DNA of 64,000 nt from Mycolicibacterium bacteremicum (GTDB lineage: Bacteria > Actinomycetota > Actinomycetes > Mycobacteriales > Mycobacteriaceae). The notes under the pieces are model-generated. The model did no database searches and was not told where the DNA came from. It saw nothing but the letters and a program-made list of their open reading frames with translations. The stretch is taken from the NCBI RefSeq assembly GCF_002086115.1, contig NZ_MVHJ01000025.1:1-64000 (forward strand), read 5' to 3'. Position numbers and translations under genes: made by a program. Positions 17,232-26,263 of the stretch are shown here, piece by piece (position 1 is the first letter of the stretch; each line of letters starts with the position of its first letter).

Positions 17232-18427
17232 AGCGATCCTTTGTCGAGCACCGCGGGCAGTGCGGTGAGGAAGTCGTCGATCTGGGCGTCGGTGATGATC
17301 AGCGGCGGGGCCAACCGGATCACGTCGGCCGCGGCGGCGTTGACCAGGAAACCGGCCTCACGCGCGACGGCTTCGACCGCCTTGGCCTTGTCCTGGCGCA
17401 GCGCGATGCCGATCAGCAGGCCCTTGCCACGGACGTGGTCGACCAGCGGGTGGCCGATCTCCTCGATGCCGTGGGTCATCGTCTTGCCCGCCACCCCGGC
17501 CCGGGCGACCAGGTCATCGTCGGCCAGCGTGCGCAGCACCGCCAGCGCCGCCGCGGTGCTGACCGGGTTACCGCCGAAGGTGCTGCCGTGCAGGCCCGGG
17601 GTCAGCAGGTCGGCGGTGGCACCGAGGGCCAGGCACGCGCCGATCGGCAGGCCGCCGCCCAGGCCCTTGGCCAGGGTGACGACATCGGGGGTGATGCCGT
17701 CGTGCTGGTGGGCGTAGAACGCTCCGGTACGCCCGACGCCGGTCTGCACCTCGTCGAGCACCAGCAACGCGCCGTGTGCGGTCGTGATCTCACGGGCCGC
17801 GGCCAGGTAGCCGGGCGGCGGGACGACGACGCCGCCCTCCCCCATGATCGGCTCCAGGAACACCGCGGCGGTCTCGTCGGTGACGGCGGCGCGCAGCGCC
17901 CCGGCGTCGCCGTAGGGCACGAAGGTGACGTCGCCGGGCAGCGGCTCGAACGGCGCCCGCTTGGCGGGCTGGCCGGTGAGCGCCAGTGATCCCATCGTGC
18001 GGCCGTGGAAGCCACCCTCGGCGGCAACGACCTTCGTGCGTCCGGTGAGCCGGGTGATCTTGAAGGCGACCTCGTTGGCCTCGGTCCCGGAGTTGCAGAA
18101 GAACGCTCTGGCGGTGACATCCCCCGTCGCTTCGCTCGCCCCCGACGCTCCGAGGTGATCGACCAGCTTCTCCGCCAGAGCGATACCGGGTTCGGTGGCA
18201 TACAGATTCGACGTGTGGCCCAGGGTGTTGAGCTGCGCGGTGACGGCCTCGATGACCGCGGGGTGGCGGTGGCCGAGCAGGTTGACCGCGATTCCGCCGA
18301 GCAGGTCGAGATAGTTCTTGCCGGACTCGTCGGTGACCACGGCGCCGTCCCCGGCGACCAGGGCCAGTGGCGGGGTGCCGTAGTTGTTCATCATCACCGC
18401 TTCCCAGCGGGTCTGGAGTTGACTCAT
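17228..18427 (-). CDS. argD: acetylornithine aminotransferase
   Basis: PLP-dependent class III aminotransferase, 399 residues. The PLP Lys lies in VVTLAKGLGGGLPIGA and the Asp in LVLDEVQTG. Compared with the recalled M. tuberculosis protein there is an extra segment around GASGASEATGDVTA (18110-18150). It is encoded by a 20-base sequence that recurs, with one mismatch, in the MFS gene at 60896-60915. Four-base overlaps link it to argB and argF. Confidence 0.96.
   Translation of the reverse strand: MSQLQTRWEAVMMNNYGTPPLALVAGDGAVVTDESGKNYLDLLGGIAVNLLGHRHPAVIEAVTAQLNTLGHTSNLYATEPGIALAEKLVDHLGASGASEATGDVTARAFFCNSGTEANEVAFKITRLTGRTKVVAAEGGFHGRTMGSLALTGQPAKRAPFEPLPGDVTFVPYGDAGALRAAVTDETAAVFLEPIMGEGGVVVPPPGYLAAAREITTAHGALLVLDEVQTGVGRTGAFYAHQHDGITPDVVTLAKGLGGGLPIGACLALGATADLLTPGLHGSTFGGNPVSTAAALAVLRTLADDDLVARAGVAGKTMTHGIEEIGHPLVDHVRGKGLLIGIALRQDKAKAVEAVAREAGFLVNAAAADVIRLAPPLIITDAQIDDFLTALPAVLDKGSL
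18122..18141 (-). repeat. short dispersed element inside argD, copy 1
   Basis: A 20-base sequence encodes A-S-E-A-T-G in the argD frame. It differs at one base from 60896-60915 in the MFS gene, where it is read in the same strand and frame (A-S-A-A-T-G). The segment looks like an insertion relative to recalled homologues. Confidence 0.5.
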
Positions 18428-19296
18428 GGGGCGGGTACCACCTTGGTTCCGGTTCCTTCATCGGTGAAAAGCTCGACCAGCACGCAGTGTTCGACGCGGC
18501 CGTCGATGACGTGCGCGCTGGGGACCCCACCGTTGACGGCGCGCAGGCAGGCCTCGATCTTGGGCACCATGCCCGATTCCAGCGTCGGCAACAGCTGGGT
18601 CAGCGCCGCGCTGTCGATCTCACTGACCAGCGAGGTGCGGTCCGGCCAGTCGGTGTAGAGGCCTTCGACATCGGTGAGCATCAGCAGCTTCTCCGCGCCC
18701 AGCGCCTCGGCCAGCGCCGCGGCCGCGGTGTCGGCGTTGATGTTGTGCACCACCCCGTCGACATCGGGGGCGATGGTCGACACCACCGGGATTCGGCCGG
18801 CGGCAATGAGATCCAGCAGCGAGCCGGCGTTGACGTGTTCGACGTCGCCGACCAGTCCGATGTCGGTGGCGACACCGTCGACGGTCACGCTGCGGCGCAC
18901 GGCGGTGAACAGCTGGGCATCCTCGCCGGTGACGCCGACGGCGTACGGTCCGTGCGCGTTGATCAGCCCGACGAGTTCACGGCCCACCTGCCCGAACAAC
19001 ACCATCCGGGCGACGTCGAGCACCTCGGGGGTAGTGACCCGGAACCCGCCCTTGAAATCGCCTGCGATGCCGAGCTTCTTGAGCATGGCGCTGATCTGCG
19101 GGCCGCCACCGTGCACGACGACGGGCCGGATCCCACAGTTGCGCAGGAACACCATGTCGGCGGCGAACGCGGCCTTGAGAGTGTCATCGGTCATGGCGTT
19201 GCCGCCGTACTTGACCACCACGATCTTGCCGTGCAGTTGCTTGAGCCAGGGCAGGGCCTCGGCCAGCACCGCCGCCTTCAGTGACGTGTTCGTCAT
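18424..19296 (-). CDS. argB: acetylglutamate kinase
   Basis: Phosphorylates N-acetylglutamate, the usual arginine-sensitive step. 290 residues of the amino-acid kinase fold: VVKYGGNAM near residue 28 binds phosphate, GGGPQIS near residue 64 binds substrate, and a C-terminal effector region is present. Four-base overlaps with argJ and argD indicate translational coupling. Confidence 0.97.
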   Translation of the reverse strand: MTNTSLKAAVLAEALPWLKQLHGKIVVVKYGGNAMTDDTLKAAFAADMVFLRNCGIRPVVVHGGGPQISAMLKKLGIAGDFKGGFRVTTPEVLDVARMVLFGQVGRELVGLINAHGPYAVGVTGEDAQLFTAVRRSVTVDGVATDIGLVGDVEHVNAGSLLDLIAAGRIPVVSTIAPDVDGVVHNINADTAAAALAEALGAEKLLMLTDVEGLYTDWPDRTSLVSEIDSAALTQLLPTLESGMVPKIEACLRAVNGGVPSAHVIDGRVEHCVLVELFTDEGTGTKVVPAP

Positions 19297-20489
19297 GAGC
19301 TGTATGCCGAGTTCTCTTCGACGTAGGCGTGCGACAGGTCGGTGGTCCGGATCGACGCGGAGGCAGCGCCGGCGGCCAGGTCGACCAGCACGTCGATCTC
19401 GTCACCGGACAGATCGACCTCGCGCGCACCCGGGGCGCCGGCACCGTCGATACACACCGGAGAACCGTTGAAGGACACGCTGATCCGCTGTGGGTCCAGG
19501 GCCACCGGGGCGATGCCGACGGCGGCGAGCACCCGGCCCCAGTTGGGGTCCGAGCCGAACAGCGCGGTCTTGACCAGGCTGTCGCGGGCGATCGCCCGGG
19601 CCGCGACCAGCGCGTCGTCCTCGGACGCCGCGCCGCCGACGGTGATCGTGATGCGCTTGGTGACGCCCTCGGCGTCGGCCTGCAACTGCGCGCACAGGTC
19701 GTCGCAGACGGCGAAGACGGCCGCGTCCAGGTCGTCCTGGCTCGGGCTGACCGCACTGGCGCCCGAGGCCAGCAGCAGCACCGTGTCGTTGGTCGAGCAG
19801 CTGCCGTCGACGTCGAGGCGGTCGAAGGTCCGCGCCGTGGCCCGCCGCAGCGCGGTGTCCAGTGCGGCCGGGTCGGCGGCGGCGTCGGTGGTGATGACCA
19901 CCAGCATGGTGGCCAGCGAGGGGGCGAGCATGCCCGCACCCTTGGCCATCCCGCCGACGGTCCAGTTGTCCGCGTGCAGCGCAACCTGTTTGGGCACCGT
20001 GTCGGTGGTCATGATGGCCCGGGCGGCTTCGTCGCCGCCGCCGAGACCGCCCGCCATCTCGCGCACGCTCTCGCTGACCCCAGCCAGCACCTTGTCCATC
20101 GGCAACCGGTCGCCGATCAGACCGGTAGAGCACACCGCAACCTCGATGGCACCGGTCTCGGTGCCCCAGTCGCTGAGCGCCGCGGCGACCGCCTCGGCGG
20201 TGGCGTGGGTGTCCTGGAATCCACCCGGCCCGGTGCAGGCGTTGGCGCCGCCGGAGTTCAGGATGACCGCGCGCAATCGGCCCGTGGTGAGCACCTGCTG
20301 GGACCACTGCACCGGTGCGGCCTTGATCTGATTGCGGGTGAACACACCCGCGGCGTGGTGATCGGGGCCCTCGTTGAAGACCAGCGCCAGATCCAGCGCC
20401 CCGGAGGCCTTGATACCGGCCGCGATTCCGGTGGCCCGGAAGCCCGCCGGCGCCGTCACGCCCTGATGTCGAACCAGTGTGCCGGTCAC
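19293..20489 (-). CDS. argJ: ornithine acetyltransferase / N-acetylglutamate synthase
   Basis: Recycles the acetyl group from acetylornithine to glutamate. 398 residues from the GTG at 20489, which overlaps the argC stop (GTGA). The self-cleavage site Ala-Thr lies in LAPSLATMLVV, generating alpha and beta chains with Thr as nucleophile. An upstream in-frame extension to 20531 lies inside argC and is rejected. Confidence 0.96.
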   Translation of the reverse strand: MTGTLVRHQGVTAPAGFRATGIAAGIKASGALDLALVFNEGPDHHAAGVFTRNQIKAAPVQWSQQVLTTGRLRAVILNSGGANACTGPGGFQDTHATAEAVAAALSDWGTETGAIEVAVCSTGLIGDRLPMDKVLAGVSESVREMAGGLGGGDEAARAIMTTDTVPKQVALHADNWTVGGMAKGAGMLAPSLATMLVVITTDAAADPAALDTALRRATARTFDRLDVDGSCSTNDTVLLLASGASAVSPSQDDLDAAVFAVCDDLCAQLQADAEGVTKRITITVGGAASEDDALVAARAIARDSLVKTALFGSDPNWGRVLAAVGIAPVALDPQRISVSFNGSPVCIDGAGAPGAREVDLSGDEIDVLVDLAAGAASASIRTTDLSHAYVEENSAYSS

Positions 20490-21517
20490 GGTGCCACTCC
20501 CACGGTCGACAGTCCTTCGGTCTCCGGCCAACCCAGCGCCAGGTTCATCGACTGCACCGCCGCACCTCCGGTGCCCTTGGTGAGGTTGTCGATGGCACAG
20601 ATGGCCACCAGCGTCTTGGCCTCGTCGTCGACGGCGACGGCGATCTGCGCGGCGTTGCTGCCGATCACCGAGCCGGTCCTGGGCAGTTGCCCATCGGGCA
20701 GCAGATGGATGAACGGTTCATCGGCGTAGGCCTTTTCATAGGCAGCGCGAATCTCGGCCGCCGAGGCCTCCGTCGGGGCCGTGCAGGTGGCCAGGATGCC
20801 GCGCGAGGTGGGGATGAGCACGGGCGTGAAAGACACCGTGACGGGCTTGTCGGTGACCGTGCGCAGGCCCTGCGCGATCTCCGGGGTGTGCCGGTGCTTG
20901 CCGCCGACGTTGTAGGCCCGGGCCGAGCCGATGACCTCGGCGCCGAGCAGGTCGACCTTCGCGGACTTGCCCGCTCCGGAGGTGCCGCTGACCGCGACGA
21001 CGGTGACCTTCGGCTCCACCAGGTCCGCCGCGACGGCCGGCATCAGCGCCAGCAGCGCCGAGGTCGGGTAGCAGCCGGGCACGGCGATCCGGGTGGCGCC
21101 GGTGAGCGCCTCGCGGCCGCCGGGGAGTTCGGGCAGCCCGTAGGGCCAGGTGCCGGCGTGCGCGCTGCCGTAGAACTTCTCCCAGTCGGCGGCATCGGTG
21201 AGCCGGAAGTCGGCACCGCAGTCGATGATCACGGTGTCGCCCAACTGCTCGGCCAGCGCGGCCGAGTGACCGTGCGGCAGACCGAGGAACACCACGTCGT
21301 GTCCGGCCAGCAGATCGGCATCGGTGGCCTGCAGCACCCGGTCGGCCAACGGCAGCAGGTGCGGATGGTGCTCACCGAGCGTGCTGCCGGCACTGGCCGC
21401 GGCGGTCAGCGCGCCGATGGTCAGGCGGCCGTCGGCGTAGGCAGGATGGCCCAGCAGCAGGCGCAGGATCTCGCCGCCCGCGTACCCGCTGGCACCGGCG
21501 ACGGCTACGGAAGTCAT
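20486..21517 (-). CDS. argC: N-acetyl-gamma-glutamyl-phosphate reductase
   Basis: NADPH-dependent reductase, 343 residues. The N-terminal nucleotide-binding GASGYAGGE is visible, with catalytic Cys in VPGCYPTSALLAL. First gene of the arginine operon. Tandem ARG boxes lie directly upstream, overlapping the likely promoter. Confidence 0.97.
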   Translation of the reverse strand: MTSVAVAGASGYAGGEILRLLLGHPAYADGRLTIGALTAAASAGSTLGEHHPHLLPLADRVLQATDADLLAGHDVVFLGLPHGHSAALAEQLGDTVIIDCGADFRLTDAADWEKFYGSAHAGTWPYGLPELPGGREALTGATRIAVPGCYPTSALLALMPAVAADLVEPKVTVVAVSGTSGAGKSAKVDLLGAEVIGSARAYNVGGKHRHTPEIAQGLRTVTDKPVTVSFTPVLIPTSRGILATCTAPTEASAAEIRAAYEKAYADEPFIHLLPDGQLPRTGSVIGSNAAQIAVAVDDEAKTLVAICAIDNLTKGTGGAAVQSMNLALGWPETEGLSTVGVAP

Positions 21518-21527
21518 ATCATGATCT

Positions 21528-21553
21528 TTGCATCGTTATGCAGACGAATGCAA
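21528..21553 (-). promoter_or_regulatory. tandem ARG boxes (ArgR operator)
   Basis: TTGCATCGTTATGCAG (21528-21543; arms TGCAT and ATGCA perfectly inverted) matches the mycobacterial ArgR operator on the minus strand. A second, weaker half (TGCAGACGAATGCA, to 21553) shares the central TGCA. They lie 11-36 bases upstream of the argC ATG, where ArgR with arginine would block transcription. Confidence 0.85.
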
Positions 21554-21587
21554 ACTCATTAGCCCGCTCCCGAGCTCGCCGGAAGAA

Positions 21588-24074
21588 TCAGGCGCGCTGT
21601 ACCGCCCCGACCCGCTCGGCGGCCGCGGCGACGGCAGCATCACGGGAGGCGCTCGCCTCGTCCTCGGTCAGCGTCCGGTCCGCGGCCCGGAACCGCAGCG
21701 CCAGGGTCAGCGACTTGCGCCCCTCCCCGATCTGCGGGCCGGTGTAGACATCGAACAACCGGACGTCCTCCAGCAGGTCGCCGGCGCCGTCACGGACCGC
21801 GTCGACCACCGCCTGGGCGGCGACGTCAGCGGCGACGGTGAGGCTGATGTCCTGGAACACCGCCGGGAACGGCGACACCGACGGTGCGGGCAGCCGTTCG
21901 ACGATCGGGATGTCGTCCAGGTTCAGTTCCACCGCGCACGTGCCCGCGGGCAGCCCGGTCCGCTCGATGACCGCCGGATGCAGCTGGCCGGCATGGCCCA
22001 CCGTGAGATCGCCGACCAGCACCTCGGCGCACCGGCCCGGATGCCAGGGCAGGTGCGCAGCGGCGCGCAGGGTCAGCTCGACCCCGACGGCACGGCCGAT
22101 GGCCCGCACCGCCTCGAAGGCGTCGGCGGCCTCGACCCTGCGGCCGGGCCCCCACGGTCCGGCAGGCTCGCGCAGCCCGGCCAGCACGACGCCGACGTGC
22201 TCGGGCTGGCGCGGCAGTGAGCGGTCCAGCCCGGCGATCTCCTCGTCGGTCGGGCGGCGATCGGTCGGGATGCGATCCACCGCGCGGGTGTCGGCGGTCT
22301 GCCGCGCGACATGGGAGATCGCGAACAGCGAGGTGTCCACGGCACCGCGGGACACGTTGCGCGCCAACGCCTCCAGCAGCCCCGGCAGCAGCGTGCTGGC
22401 CAGCTGCGGACGGTCGGCCTCCAGCGGGTTCAGCAGTGTCACCGTGGCGCGGCGCGGGTCGTCGTCGGGAAGACCCCACTGGTCGAACACGCCCGCGGGC
22501 AGGAACGGGGTCGGCAGCACCTCGACGAACCCCTCCAGCGCCAGCGATTTGCCGACGGCCCGGCGACGCTTCTGCACCGGTGTCAGACCGCGCCCGGGCG
22601 GCGCCAGGGGCAGTACCGACGGGATGATGTCGAGCCCCTCCAGTCGTAGCACCTCCTCGACCAGATCGGCGGGCTCACGCAGGTCGGTCCGCCAGCTCGG
22701 CGGGACCGCGGTCAACACACCGTCGGACTCGGTGACCGCGGCACCGATCTGGGTCAGCCGACGGGCGGCGACACCCGCCGGATAGCGCACGCCCGCGACC
22801 CGGTCGGGCAGGTCGGCGGGCATGCTCACCGGTGCCGGTGACCAATCGTCGCGGGGCGGGTCGCCCCGCCAGTCGGTCAGGGTGGGTTCGACGGTGCCGC
22901 CGGCGATCTCGGCGAGCAGCGCGGCGCAGCGGTCCAGCGCGGCCACCGAGATGGCCGGATCGACGGTGCGCTCGTAGCGCCGGCCGGCCTCGCTGACCAG
23001 TCGCAGCCTGCGCTGGGTCCGCGACACCGCCGCCGGATCCCAGACCGCGGCTTCGAGCAGCACGTCGGTGGTCGTCGAGCGCACCTCGGTGGTGCCGGCG
23101 CCCATCACGCCGCCGATCGCGGCGGTGGCGACATCGTCGACGATCAGCACATCGGTGTCGTGCAGCGTGCGGGTGACATCGTCGAGGGTGGTGACCTTCT
23201 CGCCCTGCGCGGCGAAACGCACTTCGAAGCCGCCGGTGATCAGCGACCGGTCATGGGCGTGCATCGGGTGGCCCAGTTCGAGCATCACATAGTTGGTGAC
23301 GTCGACCGCCGGCGAGATGGCCCGGATACCGGACAGCAGCAGCCGGCGCTGCAGCCACCACGGCGACACCGCCGTGGGATCGATACCGCTCACCGGCCGC
23401 AGGCCGAAGCGCTGCACCCCGGTACCCGGCTGGATCGTCAGCGGCCAGGCCTCCCCCTCGACCGGCAGTGCGGGCACATCGGCGGGGTCGACGAACTCCA
23501 GATCGGCGGCACAGGCGATGTCGCGGGCCAGACCGCGCAACGACAGGCAGTAGCCGCGATCGGGAGTGATCGCCAGGTGGAACACCACGTCGTCGAGGCC
23601 GACCACGTCGATGGCAGCGGCACCGGGCTCGGCCGTACCGGGCGGCAGCACCATGATGCCGGAGTGGTCGCCGCCGAGGTTGAGCTCGGAGGCCGAGCAG
23701 ATCATCCCGTCGGAGGTGCGACCGTAGGTCTTGCGCTTGGCGATTTCGAAGTCACCGGGCAGGACGGTGCCGGGCAGTGCGACGACCACCAGATCGCCGA
23801 CGGCGAAATTCTGTGCACCACAGACAATGTCGCGAGGTTCCGGCTCGCCGACGTCGACCTTGCAGGCCCGGATCGGCTTCTTGAACTCGGTGAGCTCCTC
23901 GATCTCGGCCACCCGGCCGACCGTCAGCGGTCCGGTGACCGGACCGACCGGGATGATTTCCTCGACCTCGTGACCGATCCGGATCAGGATCTGCTCCAGC
24001 TCGTCGACCGAAGCGTCCCAGCCCGGAGCGCCGAGCCGAACGGTGTCACGCAGCCAGCTGTAGGGAACGCGCAT
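21588..24074 (-). CDS. pheT: phenylalanyl-tRNA synthetase beta subunit
   Basis: 828 residues, normal for mycobacteria. The domain order is: N-terminal tRNA-binding OB fold (about 40-150), B3/B4 editing region, B5, the catalytic-like core, and the C-terminal anticodon-binding FDX-ACB domain (VSPFPAVFQDISLTV to the end). Its ATG shares a base with the pheS stop. Forms the heterotetramer with PheS. Confidence 0.97.
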   Translation of the reverse strand: MRVPYSWLRDTVRLGAPGWDASVDELEQILIRIGHEVEEIIPVGPVTGPLTVGRVAEIEELTEFKKPIRACKVDVGEPEPRDIVCGAQNFAVGDLVVVALPGTVLPGDFEIAKRKTYGRTSDGMICSASELNLGGDHSGIMVLPPGTAEPGAAAIDVVGLDDVVFHLAITPDRGYCLSLRGLARDIACAADLEFVDPADVPALPVEGEAWPLTIQPGTGVQRFGLRPVSGIDPTAVSPWWLQRRLLLSGIRAISPAVDVTNYVMLELGHPMHAHDRSLITGGFEVRFAAQGEKVTTLDDVTRTLHDTDVLIVDDVATAAIGGVMGAGTTEVRSTTTDVLLEAAVWDPAAVSRTQRRLRLVSEAGRRYERTVDPAISVAALDRCAALLAEIAGGTVEPTLTDWRGDPPRDDWSPAPVSMPADLPDRVAGVRYPAGVAARRLTQIGAAVTESDGVLTAVPPSWRTDLREPADLVEEVLRLEGLDIIPSVLPLAPPGRGLTPVQKRRRAVGKSLALEGFVEVLPTPFLPAGVFDQWGLPDDDPRRATVTLLNPLEADRPQLASTLLPGLLEALARNVSRGAVDTSLFAISHVARQTADTRAVDRIPTDRRPTDEEIAGLDRSLPRQPEHVGVVLAGLREPAGPWGPGRRVEAADAFEAVRAIGRAVGVELTLRAAAHLPWHPGRCAEVLVGDLTVGHAGQLHPAVIERTGLPAGTCAVELNLDDIPIVERLPAPSVSPFPAVFQDISLTVAADVAAQAVVDAVRDGAGDLLEDVRLFDVYTGPQIGEGRKSLTLALRFRAADRTLTEDEASASRDAAVAAAAERVGAVQRA

Positions 24075-25105
24075 CAGGCACCCACCCCGAACGGCAGCGA
24101 GAACCGCACGTCGCCTTCGACCATATCGCGCATGTCCGGAATACCGTTGCGGAACTGCAGGGTTCGCTCCAATCCCATGCCGAAGGCGAAGCCGGAGTAT
24201 TCAGCCGGGTCGATTCCACAGGCGCGCAGCACATTCGGGTTCACCATGCCGCAACCACCCCACTCGACCCAGCCAGGTCCGCCCTTCTTGTTCTCGAACC
24301 AGACATCCACCTCGGCCGACGGCTCGGTGAACGGGAAGAAGTGCGGCCGGAACCTGGTCCGGCCCGCGGGCCCGAACTCGGCGCGTGCCAACGCATCCAA
24401 CGTGCCGCGCAGGTTGGCCATGGTCAGTCCCTTGTCGACGGCCAGCCCCTCGACCTGATGGAACACCGGGGTGTGGGTGGCGTCGAGTTCGTCGGTGCGG
24501 AAGGTCCGCCCCAGCGAGATGATGTAGACCGGCAGTTCGCGTTCCAGCAGGGCGCGGATCTGCACCGGCGAGGTGTGGGTGCGCAGCACCTGCCGCGAAC
24601 CGTCCGGGGCGACCTGGAAGGTGTCCTGCTCGCTGCGGGCCGGATGGTCGGGCGGGAAGTTCAGCGCGTCGAAGTTGAACTGCTCGGTCTCCACCTCGGG
24701 ACCTTCGGCCAACTCCCAGCCCATCGCCACGAAGGTGTCGGCGATCCGTTCGGTGAGCAGCGTGATCGGGTGCCGCGCCCCGACCGGGCGGCGCGTCGAC
24801 GGGAGCGTGACATCGATGCGCTCGGCGACCAGCACGGCCGCGTCGCGCTCGGCGCGCAGCACCGCCAGCCGGTCGTCGTAGCTCTGCTGCGCCTCGGTCC
24901 GCGCGACGTTGACCCGCTTGCCGGCGTCGGCCCGCTCGGCCTTGGGCAGCGTGCCCAGCGCCTGGCGAGCCGACGCGATCGGGGAACGGTCACCGAGGTG
25001 TTCGGTCTTCGCCCGGGCCAGCGCGTCCAGGTCGGCGGCGGCCGCGAAGGCCTGCCGAGCCGCGGCAACTGCGCTGATCAGGGCATCTTCTGAGAGCTCC
25101 GTCAC
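24074..25105 (-). CDS. pheS: phenylalanyl-tRNA synthetase alpha subunit
   Basis: Catalytic class II subunit, 343 residues. The N-terminal coiled coil is followed by motif 2 (GRTFRTDELDATHTPVFHQVEG) and motif 3 (GFAFGMGLERTLQF). The GTG at 25105 lies six bases after a TATGAT box, so the transcript may be leaderless. Followed directly by pheT. Confidence 0.97.
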   Translation of the reverse strand: MTELSEDALISAVAAARQAFAAAADLDALARAKTEHLGDRSPIASARQALGTLPKAERADAGKRVNVARTEAQQSYDDRLAVLRAERDAAVLVAERIDVTLPSTRRPVGARHPITLLTERIADTFVAMGWELAEGPEVETEQFNFDALNFPPDHPARSEQDTFQVAPDGSRQVLRTHTSPVQIRALLERELPVYIISLGRTFRTDELDATHTPVFHQVEGLAVDKGLTMANLRGTLDALARAEFGPAGRTRFRPHFFPFTEPSAEVDVWFENKKGGPGWVEWGGCGMVNPNVLRACGIDPAEYSGFAFGMGLERTLQFRNGIPDMRDMVEGDVRFSLPFGVGA

Positions 25106-25117
25106 CCGGCGATCATA
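25103..25117 (-). promoter_or_regulatory. -10 box for leaderless pheST transcription
   Basis: TATGAT (25112-25117 on the minus strand) precedes the pheS GTG by six bases. No Shine-Dalgarno is present in the gap. No good -35 hexamer is seen. Confidence 0.55.
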
Positions 25118-25141
25118 GGTGATGGTGTTCTGAGAGCGACG

Positions 25142-26041
25142 TCACGCACCCTCGGCGTCCTCGGTCTCGCCGTCGGCGCCGGCCACCTGCGGTAGCGGTT
25201 TCACCCAGTACATGACCAGATCCTCGGGCACCCCGCTGGGCCTGGTGGCGAACAACTGCTTGCGCACCCGTTTGGCGCTGATCCCCAACGCCGCGAACTG
25301 CTCGGCGTCGATGGCCTCCAGCGTGGTGTGCGAGATGACCAGCCCGCCCTTGGTGGCGCGCTCCATCACCCGGGCCGCGATGTTGACGTCCACCCCGAGC
25401 CAGTCCGAACCGATGCGCTGCGGGTGACCGGTGTGGATCCCGGCCCGCATGCGCGGCGTGTACCCGTCCACCTCGACGGTGCTCACCGCATCCAGTGCCG
25501 CCAGCACCGCGCGGATGGCCGTCGCCGGATCGGAGAACACCACCATGGCGCCGTCGCCCATCCGCTTCACGATGTGACCGCCCTGGGCCAGCAGCGGCGG
25601 CTCGGTCACCTGAGCGACGCGGCGCAGCAGTCGCAGGGTGGCGTCGTCACCGGCCCGCAGCGACCACGCCGAGAAGCCGACCAGGTCGGTGAAGACCAGC
25701 GTCATCTCCCGGTTGGCCGGCTTGCCGGAGACGCGCTCGGTCAGCGCCTGCCAGACCTGCAGCGCGCCCAGGCTGATCTCACGGGACACCGCTTCGCGCT
25801 CCAGCAGCCGGTCGGCCGCCCGGGCGGCGGCGCGCGGACCGCCCTCGCCTGCCGTCGACAGCGGATCACCGAACTCGGGGTCCCCGGGCAGCGAGCGCCG
25901 GGCCCGCCGGATCATGGCGACGACGTCGGCGTTGTGGTTGGTGGCCGACAGCCAGCCGAACGGACCGGGCCGGCGCGGCACCTCGGAGGGCCTGGACTCT
26001 GCCGGGCGTGCGGATCGTTCCTCGAACGATTCGGCATCCAC
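25142..26041 (-). CDS. class III adenylate cyclase (Rv1647-like)
   Basis: 299 residues, soluble. The N-terminal 110 residues are helical; the cyclase homology domain follows. It has metal-binding Asp119 in FTDLVGFS and Asp163 in MGDGAMV, Lys159 as probable purine contact, and Asn220/Arg224 in VNIAAR for the transition state. All key positions seem present, so an active cAMP producer is likely. Counterpart of Rv1647, next to pheS in M. tuberculosis too. The GTG start is six bases after TAGGGT (26048-26053), so a leaderless message is likely. Confidence 0.92.
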   Translation of the reverse strand: MDAESFEERSARPAESRPSEVPRRPGPFGWLSATNHNADVVAMIRRARRSLPGDPEFGDPLSTAGEGGPRAAARAADRLLEREAVSREISLGALQVWQALTERVSGKPANREMTLVFTDLVGFSAWSLRAGDDATLRLLRRVAQVTEPPLLAQGGHIVKRMGDGAMVVFSDPATAIRAVLAALDAVSTVEVDGYTPRMRAGIHTGHPQRIGSDWLGVDVNIAARVMERATKGGLVISHTTLEAIDAEQFAALGISAKRVRKQLFATRPSGVPEDLVMYWVKPLPQVAGADGETEDAEGA

Positions 26042-26053
26042 AGCGCCACCCTA
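26039..26053 (-). promoter_or_regulatory. -10 box for leaderless cyclase transcription
   Basis: TAGGGT (26048-26053 on the minus strand) then six bases, then the GTG start at 26041. Same spacing as at pheS and other first genes in this window. Confidence 0.45.
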
Positions 26054-26196
26054 GGTGGCACCGCCGGTACCGGCAATGACGTCCCGCGACGACCTTGCTC
26101 ACACCGTGGCGGCGGTGTTGAACGGCCAGGTCACGGCCGCGCGGCGGCCGTATCGCCGCCACATAACGACGCGCCGGCAGGTCGCCCGGTGTCATA

Positions 26197-26212
26197 GACA
26201 ACGCGCGTTGTC
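26197..26212. promoter_or_regulatory. perfect 16-bp palindrome upstream of the MpaB-like gene
   Basis: GACAACGCGCGTTGTC is a perfect inverted repeat 52 bases upstream of the ATG at 26264, in the divergent region with the cyclase gene. Size and symmetry suit a TetR-type operator; the regulator is not encoded nearby. Confidence 0.55.
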
Positions 26213-26263
26213 ACGCATATGGTGGCCGGACAACCGTGGTTTTCAAGGCTCGACGAGGACGCC

